Shown one piece after another: positions 1 through 10,501 of a DNA stretch of 64,000 nt. Origin of the DNA: Eleftheria terrae (GTDB taxonomy: Bacteria; Pseudomonadota; Gammaproteobacteria; Burkholderiales; Burkholderiaceae_C); contig NZ_CP106951.1 of NCBI RefSeq assembly GCF_030419005.1, forward strand, positions 4,526,001 through 4,590,000, in the 5' to 3' direction. Under the pieces are notes generated by a model. It was not told the DNA's origin, did not search any database, and worked only from the letters and a program-made list of their open reading frames with translations. The position numbers and the translations under genes are program-made. The stretch's first letter is position 1. Every line of letters starts with the position of its first letter.

Positions 1-1
1 G

Positions 2-394
2 GCGCTGCTGCCACTCGCCCGCGAGCGCGGCGGGCGGCTGTGGTGCGTGTTCGGCTGCGGCGGTGACCGTGACGCCACCAAGCGACCCCTGATGGGCGCC
101 ATCGCCGAGCGGCTGGCCGAGCGGGTGGTGGTGACCAGCGACAACCCGCGCACCGAGGTGCCCGACACCATCCTCGGCCACATCGTGGCCGGCATGGCGC
201 GGCCGGGCGCCGCGGCGGTGCTGGCCGACCGGCGTGCCGCCATCGGGCAGGCGCTGTCGGAGGCCGGTGCCCGCGACGTGGTGCTCATCGCCGGCAAGGG
301 CCATGAGGACTACCAGGACATCGCCGGGCAGAAGCACCACTTCTCCGACGTCGAGGAAGCCGCCGCCGCATTGCAAAGGAGGGCTGCCGCATGA
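2..394 (+). CDS. murE: UDP-N-acetylmuramoyl-tripeptide synthetase MurE, C-terminal part (5' end outside window)
   Basis: Cytoplasmic Mur ligase that adds the third stem-peptide residue to UDP-MurNAc-L-Ala-D-Glu. Only the last 130 codons are present; the open frame runs off the left edge. Visible MurE marks are the [14 protein letters not shown] block (about nt 53-94), the DNPR tetrad in TSDNPRTE (about nt 133-156), and GKGHEDYQ near the end. In the MurE family DNPR marks meso-diaminopimelate specificity, as expected for a Gram-negative; that inference comes from family knowledge. The TGA stop overlaps the murF start as ATGA (391-394), which suggests translational coupling at the head of a dense dcw cluster. 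Identification is secure despite the truncation. Confidence 0.95.
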   Translation, partial: ALLPLARERGGRLWCVFGCGGDRDATKRPLMGAIAERLAERVVVTSDNPRTEVPDTILGHIVAGMARPGAAAVLADRRAAIGQALSEAGARDVVLIAGKGHEDYQDIAGQKHHFSDVEEAAAALQRRAAA

Positions 395-1818
395 TGATGA
401 AGCTGGCTCTGGCACACAGCCTGTTGAAGGACGCCACGCTGGTCGGCGATGCCGAGGTGGCCATCGAGCGGGTGCACAGCGACACCCGCAGCCTGCGGCC
501 CGGGGACCTCTTCGTCGCGCTCAAGGGCGAGCGCTTCGACGCCCATGATTTCCTCAGCCAGGCCAAGGCCGCTGGCGCCGTGGCGGCGCTGGCCCACCAC
601 GGGCTGGCCGAGGCCGGCCTGCCCGGCCTGCAGGTGGCCGACACCCGGCTGGCCCTTGGCGAGCTGGCCGCCGGCTGGCGCGCGCGCTTTGGCCTGCCGC
701 TGATCGCCGTCACCGGCAGCAACGGCAAGACCACGGTCACGCAGATGATCGCGGCCATCCTGCGCGCCTGGCTGGGCGATGCCGCGTTCTCGACCCAGGG
801 CAACTTCAACAACGACATCGGCCTGCCGCTGACCCTGCTGCGCCTGCGCGCCGAGCATGGTGCAGGTGTGGTGGAGCTGGGCATGAACCATCCCGGCGAG
901 ATCGCCTACCTGTCGCGCATTGCCGCGCCCACCGTGGCGCTGGTCAACAACGCGCAGCGCGAGCACCAGGAATTCATGGAAAGCGTGGAGGCGGTCGCCC
1001 GCGAGAACGGCTCGGTGATCGAGGCGTTGCCGGCCGACGGCACCGCCGTCTTCCCGGCCGACGAGGAACACACCGCGGTATGGCGCGCCCTGGCCGGTGC
1101 CCGCCCGGTGCTGACCTTCGCCAGCCAGGGGCCGGCCGACGTCACCGGCAGCGGCCAATGGGCGGGCGACCACTGGCGCCTGAGCCTGCGCACGCCGGCC
1201 GGCGAGGCCGAGGCGGCCTTGCGCATCGCCGGGGCCCACAACATCAAGAACGCGCTGGCCGCCACTGCCTGCGCCCTGGCGGCCGGCGTGCCGCTGGAGG
1301 CGGTGGCGCGCGGCCTGCAGGCCTTCGAGCCGGTCAAGGGCCGCTCGCAGGTCAAGTCCTTCCAGCGCGGCGGCCGGGCCGTCACGCTGGTGGACGACAC
1401 CTACAACGCCAACCCCGACTCCGTGCGCGCCGCGGTCGACGTGCTGGCGGCCATGCCGGGCCCGCGCTGGCTGGTGCTGGGCGACATGGGCGAGGTCGGC
1501 GAGCACGGCGAGGCTTTCCACGCCGAGGTCGGCGCCTATGCCCGCAGCCGCGGCATCGACACGCTGTGGACCTGCGGCGCACAGATGCGCCATGCCGCCA
1601 CTGCCTATGGTGGCGCCCGCCATTTCGACGACACCGCCGCGCTGGTCGCGGCACTGCCCCAGCAGCCGCAGGCCGGCTGCGTGCTGGTGAAGGGCTCCCG
1701 CTTCATGAAGATGGAACAGGTGGTGGAGGCGCTGCTGGCGCCGTCCGCTGGCGGCTCCCAGAACGACAACCCGACCCCGACGCCGGCCGCCCCCGGCACA
1801 CAGGAGCCCCGATGCTGA
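391..1818 (+). CDS. murF: UDP-N-acetylmuramoyl-tripeptide--D-alanyl-D-alanine ligase MurF
   Basis: Cytoplasmic ATP-dependent ligase that joins D-Ala-D-Ala to the UDP-MurNAc-tripeptide, completing the pentapeptide precursor. The protein has 475 residues, slightly longer than usual. The N-terminal substrate domain contains [19 protein letters not shown]. The ATP-binding loop VTGSNGKTT lies at residues 107-115, and the C-terminal ligase domain has [16 protein letters not shown] Pro/Thr/Asn-rich tail of about 25 residues follows the last conserved region. The start is supported by an AAAGGAGGG ribosome-binding site at about 375-383 and the 4-nt overlap with murE. It overlaps mraY by 7 nt. Confidence 0.97.
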   Translation: MMMKLALAHSLLKDATLVGDAEVAIERVHSDTRSLRPGDLFVALKGERFDAHDFLSQAKAAGAVAALAHHGLAEAGLPGLQVADTRLALGELAAGWRARFGLPLIAVTGSNGKTTVTQMIAAILRAWLGDAAFSTQGNFNNDIGLPLTLLRLRAEHGAGVVELGMNHPGEIAYLSRIAAPTVALVNNAQREHQEFMESVEAVARENGSVIEALPADGTAVFPADEEHTAVWRALAGARPVLTFASQGPADVTGSGQWAGDHWRLSLRTPAGEAEAALRIAGAHNIKNALAATACALAAGVPLEAVARGLQAFEPVKGRSQVKSFQRGGRAVTLVDDTYNANPDSVRAAVDVLAAMPGPRWLVLGDMGEVGEHGEAFHAEVGAYARSRGIDTLWTCGAQMRHAATAYGGARHFDDTAALVAALPQQPQAGCVLVKGSRFMKMEQVVEALLAPSAGGSQNDNPTPTPAAPGTQEPRC

Positions 1819-2990
1819 TCGGCCTCGCGCAATGGCTGCAAACGCTGCAGCCGGACTGGAGCTTCCTGCGCGTGTTCCAGTACCTGACCTTCCGTGCGGT
1901 GATGGCGGCGATGACGGCGCTGCTGATCGGGCTGGGCTTCGGGCCGTGGGTGATCCGCCGGCTCACCGAGCTGAAGATCGGCCAGCCGATCCGCGAATAC
2001 GGCGTGCAGGCCCACCTGGCCAAGAGCGGCACGCCGACCATGGGCGGCGTGCTGATCCTGCTGAGCATCGCGGTGTCCACGCTGCTGTGGTTCGACTGGA
2101 CCAACCGCTTCGTCTGGATCGTGCTGGCCGTCACACTCGGCATGGGCGCCATCGGCTGGGCCGACGACTGGCGCAAGGTGGTGCACAAGAACCCCGAGGG
2201 CATGCGCTCGCGCGAGAAGTACTTCTGGCAGTCGGTGATCGGTCTGCTGGCGGCGATCTACCTGGCCTTCTGCGTGTCGGAGACCTCCAACCTGCGGGTG
2301 CTGGAGCTGTTCGTGCGCTGGGTGCAGTCGGGCTTCTCCAATCCGCTGCCGCCGAACGCCGACCTGTTCGTGCCCTTCTTCAAGACCATCAGCTACCCGC
2401 TGGGTGTCTACGGCTTCATGATCCTGACCTACCTGGTCATCGTCGGCTCCAGCAACGCGGTCAACCTGACCGACGGGCTGGACGGCCTGGCCATCATGCC
2501 GGTGGTGATGGTGGGCTCCGCGCTGGGCGTGTTCGCCTACGTGGTGGGCAGCTCGGTGTACTCGAAGTACCTGATCTTTCCCTACATCCCCGGTGCCGGC
2601 GAGCTGCTGATCTTCTGTGCGGCGATGGCCGGCGCGGGCCTGGCCTTCCTGTGGTTCAACACCCACCCGGCCCAGGTTTTCATGGGCGACGTCGGCGCGC
2701 TGGCGCTGGGCGGCGCGCTGGGCACCATCGCCATCATCACACGGCAGGAGATCCTGCTGGCGGTGATGGGCGGCATCTTCGTGGTCGAGGCACTGTCGGT
2801 GATGGTGCAGGTCAGCTATTTCAAGTTCACCAAGAAACGGTATGGCGAAGGGCGCCGCATCCTGAAGATGGCGCCGCTGCACCACCACTTCGAGAAGTCC
2901 GGCTGGAAGGAGACGCAGGTCGTCGTGCGCTTCTGGATCATCACGATGCTGCTGTGCCTGGTCGGCCTGTCGTCGTTGAAGCTGCGTTGA
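1812..2990 (+). CDS. mraY: Phospho-N-acetylmuramoyl-pentapeptide transferase MraY
   Basis: Integral membrane enzyme that transfers phospho-MurNAc-pentapeptide to undecaprenyl phosphate, making lipid I. The protein has 392 residues with about ten hydrophobic segments. Family signatures are [10 protein letters not shown] (Asn218, Asp221, Asp224), [12 protein letters not shown] (Asp293, a catalytic position in the family) and [10 protein letters not shown] (the His triad at 357-359). The frame is open far upstream, but the first in-frame ATG giving the normal MraY N-terminus (MLIGLAQWL) is at 1812, inside the last codons of murF. A 31-nt gap separates it from murD. Confidence 0.97.
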   Translation: MLIGLAQWLQTLQPDWSFLRVFQYLTFRAVMAAMTALLIGLGFGPWVIRRLTELKIGQPIREYGVQAHLAKSGTPTMGGVLILLSIAVSTLLWFDWTNRFVWIVLAVTLGMGAIGWADDWRKVVHKNPEGMRSREKYFWQSVIGLLAAIYLAFCVSETSNLRVLELFVRWVQSGFSNPLPPNADLFVPFFKTISYPLGVYGFMILTYLVIVGSSNAVNLTDGLDGLAIMPVVMVGSALGVFAYVVGSSVYSKYLIFPYIPGAGELLIFCAAMAGAGLAFLWFNTHPAQVFMGDVGALALGGALGTIAIITRQEILLAVMGGIFVVEALSVMVQVSYFKFTKKRYGEGRRILKMAPLHHHFEKSGWKETQVVVRFWIITMLLCLVGLSSLKLR

Positions 2991-3021
2991 CGCCGGCCGG
3001 CTCCCTACAAGACACCATTCG

Positions 3022-4977
3022 ATGAAGGATCTCCAAGGCATCACCGTTCTCGTGCTGGGTCTGGGCGACTCGGGCCTGGCCATGGCGCGCTGGTGCGCCC
3101 GTGGCGGCGCCGTGGTGCGCGTCTGGGACTCGCGCGAGGCGCCGCCGCAAGCCGCCGCGCTGCGCGAGGCGGTGCCCGGCGCACAGCTGCTGTCGGGGCC
3201 GCTGGAGGGCGCTGTGCTGGAAGGCGTGCAACGCCTCTACAAGAGCCCCGGCCTGGCACCCCAGGACACCCGGCTGGCCGCGCTGTATGCGTGGGCCGCC
3301 GAACGCGACCTGCGGGTGCAGGGCGAGCTGGACCTGTTCGCCCAGGCGCTGGCCGACCTGAAGGCCGAGCGCGGCTATGCGCCGAAGGTGGTGGCCATCA
3401 CCGGCACCAACGGCAAGACCACCACCACCTCGATGGCCGCGCTGCTGATCGAGCGGGCCGGCCGGCGTGTGGGCATTGCCGGCAACATCGGGCCGACCAT
3501 GCTGCAGACGCTCAGCGATGCGCTCGACCGCGAGCCGGCGCCCGTGACACCGGCTGCCGCCGCCGAAGAGGGCACCCCCGCGCTGCCAGCGGTGGCTGCC
3601 GGCCCGTCCGTGGCGGCCGGGTCCGTGGCGCTGCCCGCCGAGGCGGCGATGGCCGACGACGCCATCGACACACCGGCACATGGCGGCACCGCGACCGACG
3701 AGGACCTGGCCGACCTGGCGGCCCTCGACGGCCTGCCGTCCGCCGACGCGGCGGGCGATGACGCCGCGGCCGAGGCGGCTGCCGACGCGGGCGATGCACA
3801 GGGTGACGCCTTCGTTGCCACGGACGCCGAGGGCGAGGCCGGCACGGCCGCGCAGCCGCCGGCCGCCCCCGACGAGGACGACGACGGCCCGGCGCTGCAA
3901 CTGGCCCCGCCGCCGCCGGCCGCACCGGTGTTCGAGCACCTGCCCGAGGTCTGGGTGCTGGAGCTGTCGAGCTTCCAGCTCGATGGCGTGCAGGGCTTCG
4001 AGCCGAGTGCCGCCACCGTGCTCAACGTCACCGACGACCACCTCGACTGGCACGGCAGCATGGCCGCCTATGCGGCAGCCAAGGCCCGCATCTTCGGCGA
4101 GCAGGCGGTGATGGTCATCAACCGCGACGACCCGGCCACCGAGGCCATGGTGCCGCCACCGCAGTTCATCAAGTCGAATGTGCGGGGCCGCCCGGCGCGC
4201 AAGGTCGAGCGCGCGGTGGTGCGCTTCGGGCTCGACGCACCGCGCCGTCCCGGCGACTACGGCCTGATCACCCAGAACGGCATGGCCTGGCTGGTGCGGG
4301 CGCTGGAGGCCGACGAGACCCTGAAGACCGGCCGCGGCCGCAAGCGCGACGACGCCGAGCCGGAGGAGCTGCACATCCAGCGACTGATGCCGGCCGACGC
4401 GCTGCGCGTGCGTGGGCGCCACAACGCGGCCAATGCCCTGGCGGCGCTGGCGCTGGCCACCGCCATCGGCTGCCCGCTGGCGCCGATGCTGCATGGCCTG
4501 CGCGAATACGCCGGTGAGCCGCACCGGGTCGAGTTCGTCGCGACGGTGGCCGAGGTCGACTTCTTCGACGACAGCAAGGGCACCAACGTGGGCGCGACGG
4601 TGGCCGCCTTGTCCGGCCTGGGGCTGGACCGCGCGCCGGCCCGGCTGCTGGTGATCCTCGGCGGCGACGGCAAGGGGCAGGACTTCGCGCCGCTGGCCGA
4701 GCCGCTGGCCCGCCATGCGCGCTTCGTGGCGCTGATCGGGCGCGATGCGCCGCAGCTCGCGCAGGCGCTGGCCGGCACAGGCGTGCCCTACCAGCACTTC
4801 GAGACCCTGCCGGCGGCCACCCGCGCCTGCGCCGAGCGGGCCCGTGCCGGCGATGCGGTGCTGCTGAGCCCGGCCTGCGCCAGCCTGGACATGTTCCGCA
4901 ACTATGCGCATCGGGCCGAGGTCTTCGTCGCCGAGGTGCAGGCACTGGCCACCGAGGCCGGGGAGATGGCGGGATGA
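3022..4977 (+). CDS. murD: UDP-N-acetylmuramoylalanine--D-glutamate ligase MurD with a large acidic insert
   Basis: Cytoplasmic ligase that adds D-glutamate to UDP-MurNAc-L-Ala. At 651 residues it is much longer than typical MurD (about 450-500). The N-terminal nucleotide-binding domain has [14 protein letters not shown]. The ATP loop is [12 protein letters not shown] near residues 125-136, followed by AGNIGPTML. Between about residues 173 and 304 (nt 3541-3930) lies a low-complexity insert rich in Ala, Asp, Glu and Pro. The fold then resumes with [23 protein letters not shown], the RVEFV/DDSKGTN region and [11 protein letters not shown]. All core motifs are on both sides, so the enzyme is probably active. 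Its stop overlaps ftsW as ATGA. Confidence 0.95.
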   Translation: MKDLQGITVLVLGLGDSGLAMARWCARGGAVVRVWDSREAPPQAAALREAVPGAQLLSGPLEGAVLEGVQRLYKSPGLAPQDTRLAALYAWAAERDLRVQGELDLFAQALADLKAERGYAPKVVAITGTNGKTTTTSMAALLIERAGRRVGIAGNIGPTMLQTLSDALDREPAPVTPAAAAEEGTPALPAVAAGPSVAAGSVALPAEAAMADDAIDTPAHGGTATDEDLADLAALDGLPSADAAGDDAAAEAAADAGDAQGDAFVATDAEGEAGTAAQPPAAPDEDDDGPALQLAPPPPAAPVFEHLPEVWVLELSSFQLDGVQGFEPSAATVLNVTDDHLDWHGSMAAYAAAKARIFGEQAVMVINRDDPATEAMVPPPQFIKSNVRGRPARKVERAVVRFGLDAPRRPGDYGLITQNGMAWLVRALEADETLKTGRGRKRDDAEPEELHIQRLMPADALRVRGRHNAANALAALALATAIGCPLAPMLHGLREYAGEPHRVEFVATVAEVDFFDDSKGTNVGATVAALSGLGLDRAPARLLVILGGDGKGQDFAPLAEPLARHARFVALIGRDAPQLAQALAGTGVPYQHFETLPAATRACAERARAGDAVLLSPACASLDMFRNYAHRAEVFVAEVQALATEAGEMAG

Positions 4978-6239
4978 GCGAGCCGCAGGCCCGTTTCGGC
5001 TGGGAGGCGCTGAAGGCACGCTTGGGCGCCGGCCTCGGCTCGCTGCTGCAGCGCGGGCCGGAGCTGCCAGTGCGCGACTGGGTCTCCACCGGCCAGCCGG
5101 GCCGGCCGCAGGGCTTCGACCAGGCGCTGATGTGGGTGGTCGTTGCGCTGCTCGCGCTCGGCATGGTCATGGTGTATTCGGCCTCCATTGCGCTGCCGGA
5201 CAACCCGCGCTTCGCCAACTACCAGCACGGGCACTTCCTGATGCGCCACGTGATGTTCCTCGGCATCTCCTTCGTCGTCGCCTTGCTGGCGCTGCAGGTG
5301 CCGATGCAGGTGTGGGAGAAGTACGCGCCGTGGCTCTTCGTGGCCGCGCTGCTGCTGCTGGTGGTGGTGCTGCTGCCGTGGATCGGCAAGGGCGTCAACG
5401 GCGCGCGGCGCTGGATCGCGCTGGGCTTCCTCAACTTCCAGCCCTCGGAGCTGGCCAAGCTGGCCATCGCCCTCTATGCGGCCGACTACATGGTGCGCAA
5501 GATGGAGGTGAAGGAGCGCTTCTTCCGGGCCGTGATGCCGATGGCGGTGGCCGTCGCGGTGGTGGGCCTGCTGCTGCTGGCCGAGCCCGACATGGGCGCC
5601 TTCATGGTGATCGCCGCGATCGCCATGGGCATCCTGTTCCTCGGCGGCGTCAACGGGCGCATGTTCTTCCTGATCACCGCGGTGCTGGTCGGCGCTTTCG
5701 TGCTGATGATCAGCTTCAGCGACTGGCGGCGCGAGCGCATCTTCGCCTACCTCAACCCGTGGGAAGAGAAGTACACCCTCGGCAAGGCCTACCAGCTGTC
5801 GCATTCGCTGATCGCCTTCGGTCGTGGCGAGCTGTTCGGCCAGGGCCTGGGCTCCAGCCTGGAGAAGCTGCACTACCTGCCCGAGGCGCACACCGACTTC
5901 CTGCTGGCCGTCATCGGCGAGGAGCTGGGCTTCGCCGGCGTGGCGGCCGTGATCTTCGCCTTCTTCTGGCTGACCCGCCGCATCTTTCACATCGGCCGCC
6001 AGGCCATCGCGCTGGACCGCGTGTTCTCCGGCCTGGTGGCCCAGGGCATCGGCATCTGGATGGGCGGGCAGGCCTTCATCAACATGGGCGTGAACCTCGG
6101 CGTGCTGCCCACCAAGGGACTGACCTTGCCGCTGATGAGCTATGGCGGATCCGCCATCCTGATGAACTGCGTCGCGATGGCCCTGGTGCTGCGCGTGGAC
6201 ATGGAAAACCGCCAGCTGATGCGGGGAGGGCGCGCATGA
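4974..6239 (+). CDS. ftsW: Lipid II polymerase / division protein FtsW (SEDS family)
   Basis: Polytopic inner-membrane SEDS glycosyltransferase that polymerises lipid II at the septum, normally with FtsI. The protein has 421 residues. It has a cytoplasmic N-tail of about 50 residues, then about ten transmembrane helices. Family motifs visible are [34 protein letters not shown], the [21 protein letters not shown] loop, [16 protein letters not shown], and [14 protein letters not shown] near the C-terminus. It overlaps murD and murG by 4 nt at either end, so it is probably translated by coupling within the dcw operon. Confidence 0.96.
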   Translation: MSEPQARFGWEALKARLGAGLGSLLQRGPELPVRDWVSTGQPGRPQGFDQALMWVVVALLALGMVMVYSASIALPDNPRFANYQHGHFLMRHVMFLGISFVVALLALQVPMQVWEKYAPWLFVAALLLLVVVLLPWIGKGVNGARRWIALGFLNFQPSELAKLAIALYAADYMVRKMEVKERFFRAVMPMAVAVAVVGLLLLAEPDMGAFMVIAAIAMGILFLGGVNGRMFFLITAVLVGAFVLMISFSDWRRERIFAYLNPWEEKYTLGKAYQLSHSLIAFGRGELFGQGLGSSLEKLHYLPEAHTDFLLAVIGEELGFAGVAAVIFAFFWLTRRIFHIGRQAIALDRVFSGLVAQGIGIWMGGQAFINMGVNLGVLPTKGLTLPLMSYGGSAILMNCVAMALVLRVDMENRQLMRGGRA

Positions 6240-7339
6240 GCCGCCACCTCGTCGTCATGGCGGCCGGTACCGGCGGCCACATCATCCCCGGCCTCGCGGT
6301 GGCGCAGGAGATGCAGCGCCGCGGCTGGACCGTGAGCTGGCTCGGCACCCGGCAGGGCATGGAGAACCGCATGGTGCCGGCCGCCGGCATTCCGCTGGAC
6401 ACCATCGGCTTCAGCGGCCTGCGCGGCAAGGGCCTGCTGCACACCCTCACCGGCGGGCTGCGCATGCTGGCCGCCTTCGCGGCCTGCTGGCGCATCCTGC
6501 GCGCCCGCAAGGCCGACGCGGTGCTGGGCATGGGCGGCTATGTCTGCTTCCCCGGCGGCCTGATGGCCGCCGCCCGGCTGCGCCCGCTGATGCTGGTGAA
6601 TGCCGATGCGGCGCTGCTGATGAGCAACCGCGCGCTGCTGCCGGTGGCCGACAGCGTGGCTTTCGGCTTCGACGGCGCCGCCGCCACGGTGCACAAGCGC
6701 GCCATCGTCACCGGCAACCCGGTGCGCGCCGAGATCGAGGGGATCGCGCCGCCGGCTGAGCGCTTCGCCGGCCGCGAGGGCCCGCTGCGGGTGCTGGTGG
6801 TCGGCGGCAGCCTGGGTGCGCGGGTGCTCAACGAGACGCTGCCCAAGGCGCTGGCGCTGCTCGATCCCGCACAGCGGCCACGCGTGACGCACCAGACCGG
6901 CCAGCTCAACCGCGACGCGGTCAAGGCGCTCTACCAGGCGCAGGGCATCGACGCCGAGCGCGACGTCGAGGTGCTGCCCTTCATCGACGACATGGCCCGC
7001 CGACTGGCCGAGTGCGACGTGATCGTCTGCCGCGCCGGTGCCGTGACCGTCAGCGAGCTGTGTGCGGCCGGCGTGGCGAGCGTGCTGGTGCCGCTGATCG
7101 TCAGCACCACCTCGCACCAGCGCGACAACGCGCTCTACATGGCCCAGCACGGCGCGGCCCACCACCTGCCGCAGGCCGAACTGAGCCCCGAGGGCCTGGC
7201 CCAACTGCTGCGCGGCCTGGACCGCGCCGGGCTGCAGGCCATGGCCGAGAAGGCCCGCACCCTGGCTCGTCCGCGCGCCGCCGCGAAGGTGGCCGACGAG
7301 ATCGAGAAGCTGGTCAACAAGAAGGAAGGCGTGGCATGA
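6236..7339 (+). CDS. murG: UDP-GlcNAc:lipid I N-acetylglucosaminyltransferase MurG (variant acceptor motif)
   Basis: Peripheral membrane glycosyltransferase that converts lipid I to lipid II. The protein has 367 residues. The glycine loop [15 protein letters not shown] is near residues 9-23, [11 protein letters not shown] follows, then the second Rossmann loop [13 protein letters not shown] and the UDP-GlcNAc site around [15 protein letters not shown]. Where MurG usually reads HEQN, this protein reads Val121-Asn122-Ala123-Asp124. That may be a lineage variant rather than a defect, because every other motif is intact. The start at 6236 is set by the ATGA overlap with ftsW and the canonical [14 protein letters not shown] opening. 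It overlaps murC by 4 nt. Confidence 0.95.
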   Translation: MSRHLVVMAAGTGGHIIPGLAVAQEMQRRGWTVSWLGTRQGMENRMVPAAGIPLDTIGFSGLRGKGLLHTLTGGLRMLAAFAACWRILRARKADAVLGMGGYVCFPGGLMAAARLRPLMLVNADAALLMSNRALLPVADSVAFGFDGAAATVHKRAIVTGNPVRAEIEGIAPPAERFAGREGPLRVLVVGGSLGARVLNETLPKALALLDPAQRPRVTHQTGQLNRDAVKALYQAQGIDAERDVEVLPFIDDMARRLAECDVIVCRAGAVTVSELCAAGVASVLVPLIVSTTSHQRDNALYMAQHGAAHHLPQAELSPEGLAQLLRGLDRAGLQAMAEKARTLARPRAAAKVADEIEKLVNKKEGVA

Positions 7340-8748
7340 AACACGCAGTCAAGCACATTCATTTCGTCGGCATCGGCGGCGCCGGCATGAGCGGCATTGC
7401 AGAGGTGCTGTTCAACCTCGGCTACACCATCTCCGGCTCCGACCAGAGCGACAGCGCCACCCTGCGCCGCCTGGCGTCGCTCGGCATCACCGTGATGCTG
7501 GGCCATGAAGCGGCCCACATCCAGGGCGCCGACGCCATCGTCACGTCCACCGCCGTGCGAGGCGACAACCCCGAGGTCATCGCCGCGCGCAGCAAGCGCG
7601 TGCCGGTCGTGCCGCGGGCGGTGATGCTGGCCGAGCTGATGCGGCTCAAGCGCGGCATCGCCATCGCCGGCACCCACGGCAAGACCACCACCACCAGCCT
7701 GGTGGCCAGCGCGCTGGCCGAGGCGGGGGCCGACCCCACCTTCGTGATCGGCGGCCGCCTGAACAGCGCCGGCGCCAACTCGCGCCTGGGCACCGGCGAC
7801 TACATCGTGGTGGAGGCCGACGAGTCGGACGCCTCCTTCCTGAACCTGATGCCCATTGTCTCGGTCGTCACCAACATCGACGCCGACCACATGGACACCT
7901 ACGGCCATGACTATGCGCGGCTGAAGGCGGCCTTCATCGACTTCCTGCACCGCATGCCGTTCTACGGCGCGGCCATCCTGTGCAGCGACGATCCGGGCGT
8001 GCGCTCGATCATCCCGATGGTGTCGCGGCCCGTCATCACCTACGGCTTCGGCGAAGACGCACAGGTGCGGGCCACCGCCGTGCGGGCCGAGGGCGGCCAG
8101 ATGCGCTTCACCTGCCACCGCCGCAACGGCGTGACGATGCCCGAGCTGGACGTGACGCTCAACCTGCCGGGCGAGCACAACGTGCTGAACGCGCTGTCGG
8201 TCATCGCGCTGACCACCGAGCTGGAGCTGCCCGATGAGCCGGTGCTCAAGGCGCTGGCGGAGTTCCGCGGCGTGGGCCGGCGCTTCCAGCGCTATGGCGA
8301 GGTGGCGCTGCCCGGCGGCGGCAGCTTCACGCTGGTGGACGACTACGGCCACCACCCGGTGGAGATGGCCGCGACGCTGGCCGCGGCGCGCGGCGCCTTC
8401 CCCGGCCGGCGGCTGGTGCTGGCCTTCCAGCCGCACCGCTACACCCGCACCCGCGACTGCTTCGAGGACTTCGTGAAGGTGATCGGCAGCGCCGACCTGG
8501 TGCTGCTGGCCGAGGTGTATGCCGCCGGCGAAGCGCCCATCGTCGCGGCCGACGGCCGTGCCATGGTGCGCGCGCTGCGCGTGGCGGGCAAGGTCGACCC
8601 GCTGTTCGTCGACGACATCGCGGCACTGCCGCAGGTCATCGCCGAGCAGGCGCGCGACGGTGACGTGGTCATCACGATGGGGGCCGGGTCCATCGGCGGC
8701 GTGCCGGCCCAGGTCTGCGAACTCCTGAAGAAAGGTGCCGACGCATGA
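7336..8748 (+). CDS. murC: UDP-N-acetylmuramate--L-alanine ligase MurC
   Basis: Cytoplasmic ligase that adds L-alanine to UDP-MurNAc, the first stem-peptide step. The protein has 470 residues. Visible features are [17 protein letters not shown] at the N-terminus, the ATP loop [12 protein letters not shown] (Gly112 to Lys116 in the core), [23 protein letters not shown], and the C-terminal DDYGHHPVE and FQPHRYTRT segments. The start is fixed by a 4-nt overlap with murG; the stop overlaps ddl by 4 nt. Confidence 0.97.
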   Translation: MKHAVKHIHFVGIGGAGMSGIAEVLFNLGYTISGSDQSDSATLRRLASLGITVMLGHEAAHIQGADAIVTSTAVRGDNPEVIAARSKRVPVVPRAVMLAELMRLKRGIAIAGTHGKTTTTSLVASALAEAGADPTFVIGGRLNSAGANSRLGTGDYIVVEADESDASFLNLMPIVSVVTNIDADHMDTYGHDYARLKAAFIDFLHRMPFYGAAILCSDDPGVRSIIPMVSRPVITYGFGEDAQVRATAVRAEGGQMRFTCHRRNGVTMPELDVTLNLPGEHNVLNALSVIALTTELELPDEPVLKALAEFRGVGRRFQRYGEVALPGGGSFTLVDDYGHHPVEMAATLAAARGAFPGRRLVLAFQPHRYTRTRDCFEDFVKVIGSADLVLLAEVYAAGEAPIVAADGRAMVRALRVAGKVDPLFVDDIAALPQVIAEQARDGDVVITMGAGSIGGVPAQVCELLKKGADA

Positions 8749-9701
8749 AGCTCGATCTCTCTGCCATCGATCCCCAGGCGCTCGGCAAGGTGGCCGTGCT
8801 GATGGGCGGCCATTCCGCCGAGCGCGAGGTGTCGCTGATGTCGGGCACCGGCGTCCTCAATGCGCTGAAGGCGCAGGGCGTGGACGCCCATGCCTTCGAC
8901 CCGGAGCAGCGCGACCTGGGCGAACTCAAGCGCGACGGCTATGCCCGCTGCTTCATCGCGCTGCATGGCCGCTACGGCGAGGACGGCACGGTGCAGGGCG
9001 CGCTGGAGCTGCTCGGCCTGCCCTACACCGGCTCCGGCGTGATGGCCTCCAGCATCGCGATGGACAAGATCATGACCAAGCGCATCTGGCGCTTCGAAGG
9101 CCTGCCCACGCCCGACTGGCGGCTGGTGTCCAGCGCCGACGACGCCCGCGCCGCCTTCGCCGCGCTGGGTGCGCCGATGATCGTCAAGCCCTCGCGCGAG
9201 GGCTCCACCATCGGCCTGAGCAAGGTCACCACGGTCGAGGAATGCGAGGCCGCCTACGCGCTGGCGGCCCGCCACGACCCCGAAGTGCTGTGCGAGGAAT
9301 TCATCGCCGGCGACGAGACCACCTGCCCGGTGCTGGGGCAGGGCGCCGGTGCCGAGGCGCTGCCAGTGATCCGCATCGTGGCGCCCGAGGGCAACTACGA
9401 CTACCAGAACAAGTACTTCACCGACGTCACCCAGTACCACTGCCCCTCGGGCCTGCCCGAGGCCGAGGAGCGCGAGATCCAGCGCCTCGTCGTGGAGGCC
9501 TTCCGCACGCTGGGGTGCAAGGGCTGGGCGCGCGCAGACGTGATGATCCGCGCCAGCGACCGCAAGCCCTTCCTGCTGGAGATCAACACCTCGCCCGGCA
9601 TGACCGGCCATTCGCTGGTGCCGATGTCGGCCCGCGCGGCCGGCATCAGCTACGAGCAGCTGTGCCTGTGGCTGTGCGCCCAGGCTTCGCTCAACCTTTG
9701 A
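8745..9701 (+). CDS. ddl: D-alanine--D-alanine ligase
   Basis: Cytoplasmic ATP-grasp ligase that makes the D-Ala-D-Ala dipeptide used by MurF. The protein has 318 residues, the usual DdlB length. Motifs: [56 protein letters not shown], and the C-terminal metal/substrate segment [18 protein letters not shown]. It overlaps murC by 4 nt, and a 25-nt gap precedes ftsQ. Gene position between murC and ftsQ matches the DdlB branch. Confidence 0.96.
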   Translation: MKLDLSAIDPQALGKVAVLMGGHSAEREVSLMSGTGVLNALKAQGVDAHAFDPEQRDLGELKRDGYARCFIALHGRYGEDGTVQGALELLGLPYTGSGVMASSIAMDKIMTKRIWRFEGLPTPDWRLVSSADDARAAFAALGAPMIVKPSREGSTIGLSKVTTVEECEAAYALAARHDPEVLCEEFIAGDETTCPVLGQGAGAEALPVIRIVAPEGNYDYQNKYFTDVTQYHCPSGLPEAEEREIQRLVVEAFRTLGCKGWARADVMIRASDRKPFLLEINTSPGMTGHSLVPMSARAAGISYEQLCLWLCAQASLNL

Positions 9702-9726
9702 GAAGGGGTCGACAGAACCCCGTGCC

Positions 9727-10494
9727 ATGCGAACCGCCAAGCCCCTGGACATCCGCCTGATGAACGCCACCGCCGCCCTGCTCTTCACGCTGGCCGCGCT
9801 GGGGTGCGCCTGGCTGGCGGTGACCTGGGTGACGGGCTGGCCGGTGTTCTCGATCGAGGCCATCCGCATCGACAACGAGCTGCAGCGCAGCACGGCGACC
9901 ACCATCCGTGCGAATGCCTTGCCGAAGCTGCATGGCAATTTTTTCAGCATCGACCTGGAAGAAAGCCGGCAGGCCTTCCAGTCGGTGCCCTGGGTGCGGC
10001 GGGCCGCGGTGCAGCGCATCTGGCCCAACCGGCTGGCGGTGCGCATCGAGGAGCACAAGGTGGCGGCCTACTGGGGCGAGAACCGCCTGGTCAACACCTA
10101 CGGCGAGGTCTTCGAGGCCAACCTGGGCGATGTCGAGGAAGAGAACCTGCCCACGCTGCAGGGGCCGGAGGGCAGCGCGCCCCAGCTGCTGCACCTGTGG
10201 GGGCCGGTCAGCGAGGCGGTGCGCCGCCTGGGCGCCAAGGTCGAGCGGCTGAGCCTGTCGGAGCGCGGCTCCTGGACGGCTGAGCTGGACAACGGCGCCG
10301 AGATCGAGATGGGCCGTGGTGACTCGAACGAAGTGTTGAATCGGCTAGAGCGTTTCGTCGCCACCTGGGCACAGGTGACGGCCAGCTATCCGGGGCCGCT
10401 GGAGTATGCCGACCTGCGGCATCACAACGGCTATGCCGTGCGCATCAAGGGCATCACGACCCAGGTGGCACCGGCCGCAGCGAAAAGGAACTGA
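9727..10494 (+). CDS. ftsQ: Cell division protein FtsQ
   Basis: Bitopic inner-membrane divisome protein that links early and late division proteins in the FtsQLB complex. The protein has 255 residues. It has a short cytoplasmic tail, one transmembrane helix at about residues 15-38, then a POTRA domain beginning around VFSIEAIRIDNELQR. The FtsQ beta domain includes LPKLHGNFFSIDLEESRQAF and VPWVRRAAVQRIWPNRLAVRI. It sits 8 nt upstream of ftsA, the standard order. Confidence 0.94.
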   Translation: MRTAKPLDIRLMNATAALLFTLAALGCAWLAVTWVTGWPVFSIEAIRIDNELQRSTATTIRANALPKLHGNFFSIDLEESRQAFQSVPWVRRAAVQRIWPNRLAVRIEEHKVAAYWGENRLVNTYGEVFEANLGDVEEENLPTLQGPEGSAPQLLHLWGPVSEAVRRLGAKVERLSLSERGSWTAELDNGAEIEMGRGDSNEVLNRLERFVATWAQVTASYPGPLEYADLRHHNGYAVRIKGITTQVAPAAAKRN

Positions 10495-10501
10495 GGGCAA
10501 G

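Noticed and set aside
3541..3930. Frameshift or gene fusion in murD
   Set aside because: The frame is continuous and MurD motifs resume in the same frame after the insert; the inserted stretch has no domain of its own.
2941..5019. 692-codon antisense frame across murD
   Set aside because: Low-complexity His/Gln/Gly/Arg translation; the murD motifs on the plus strand are unambiguous.
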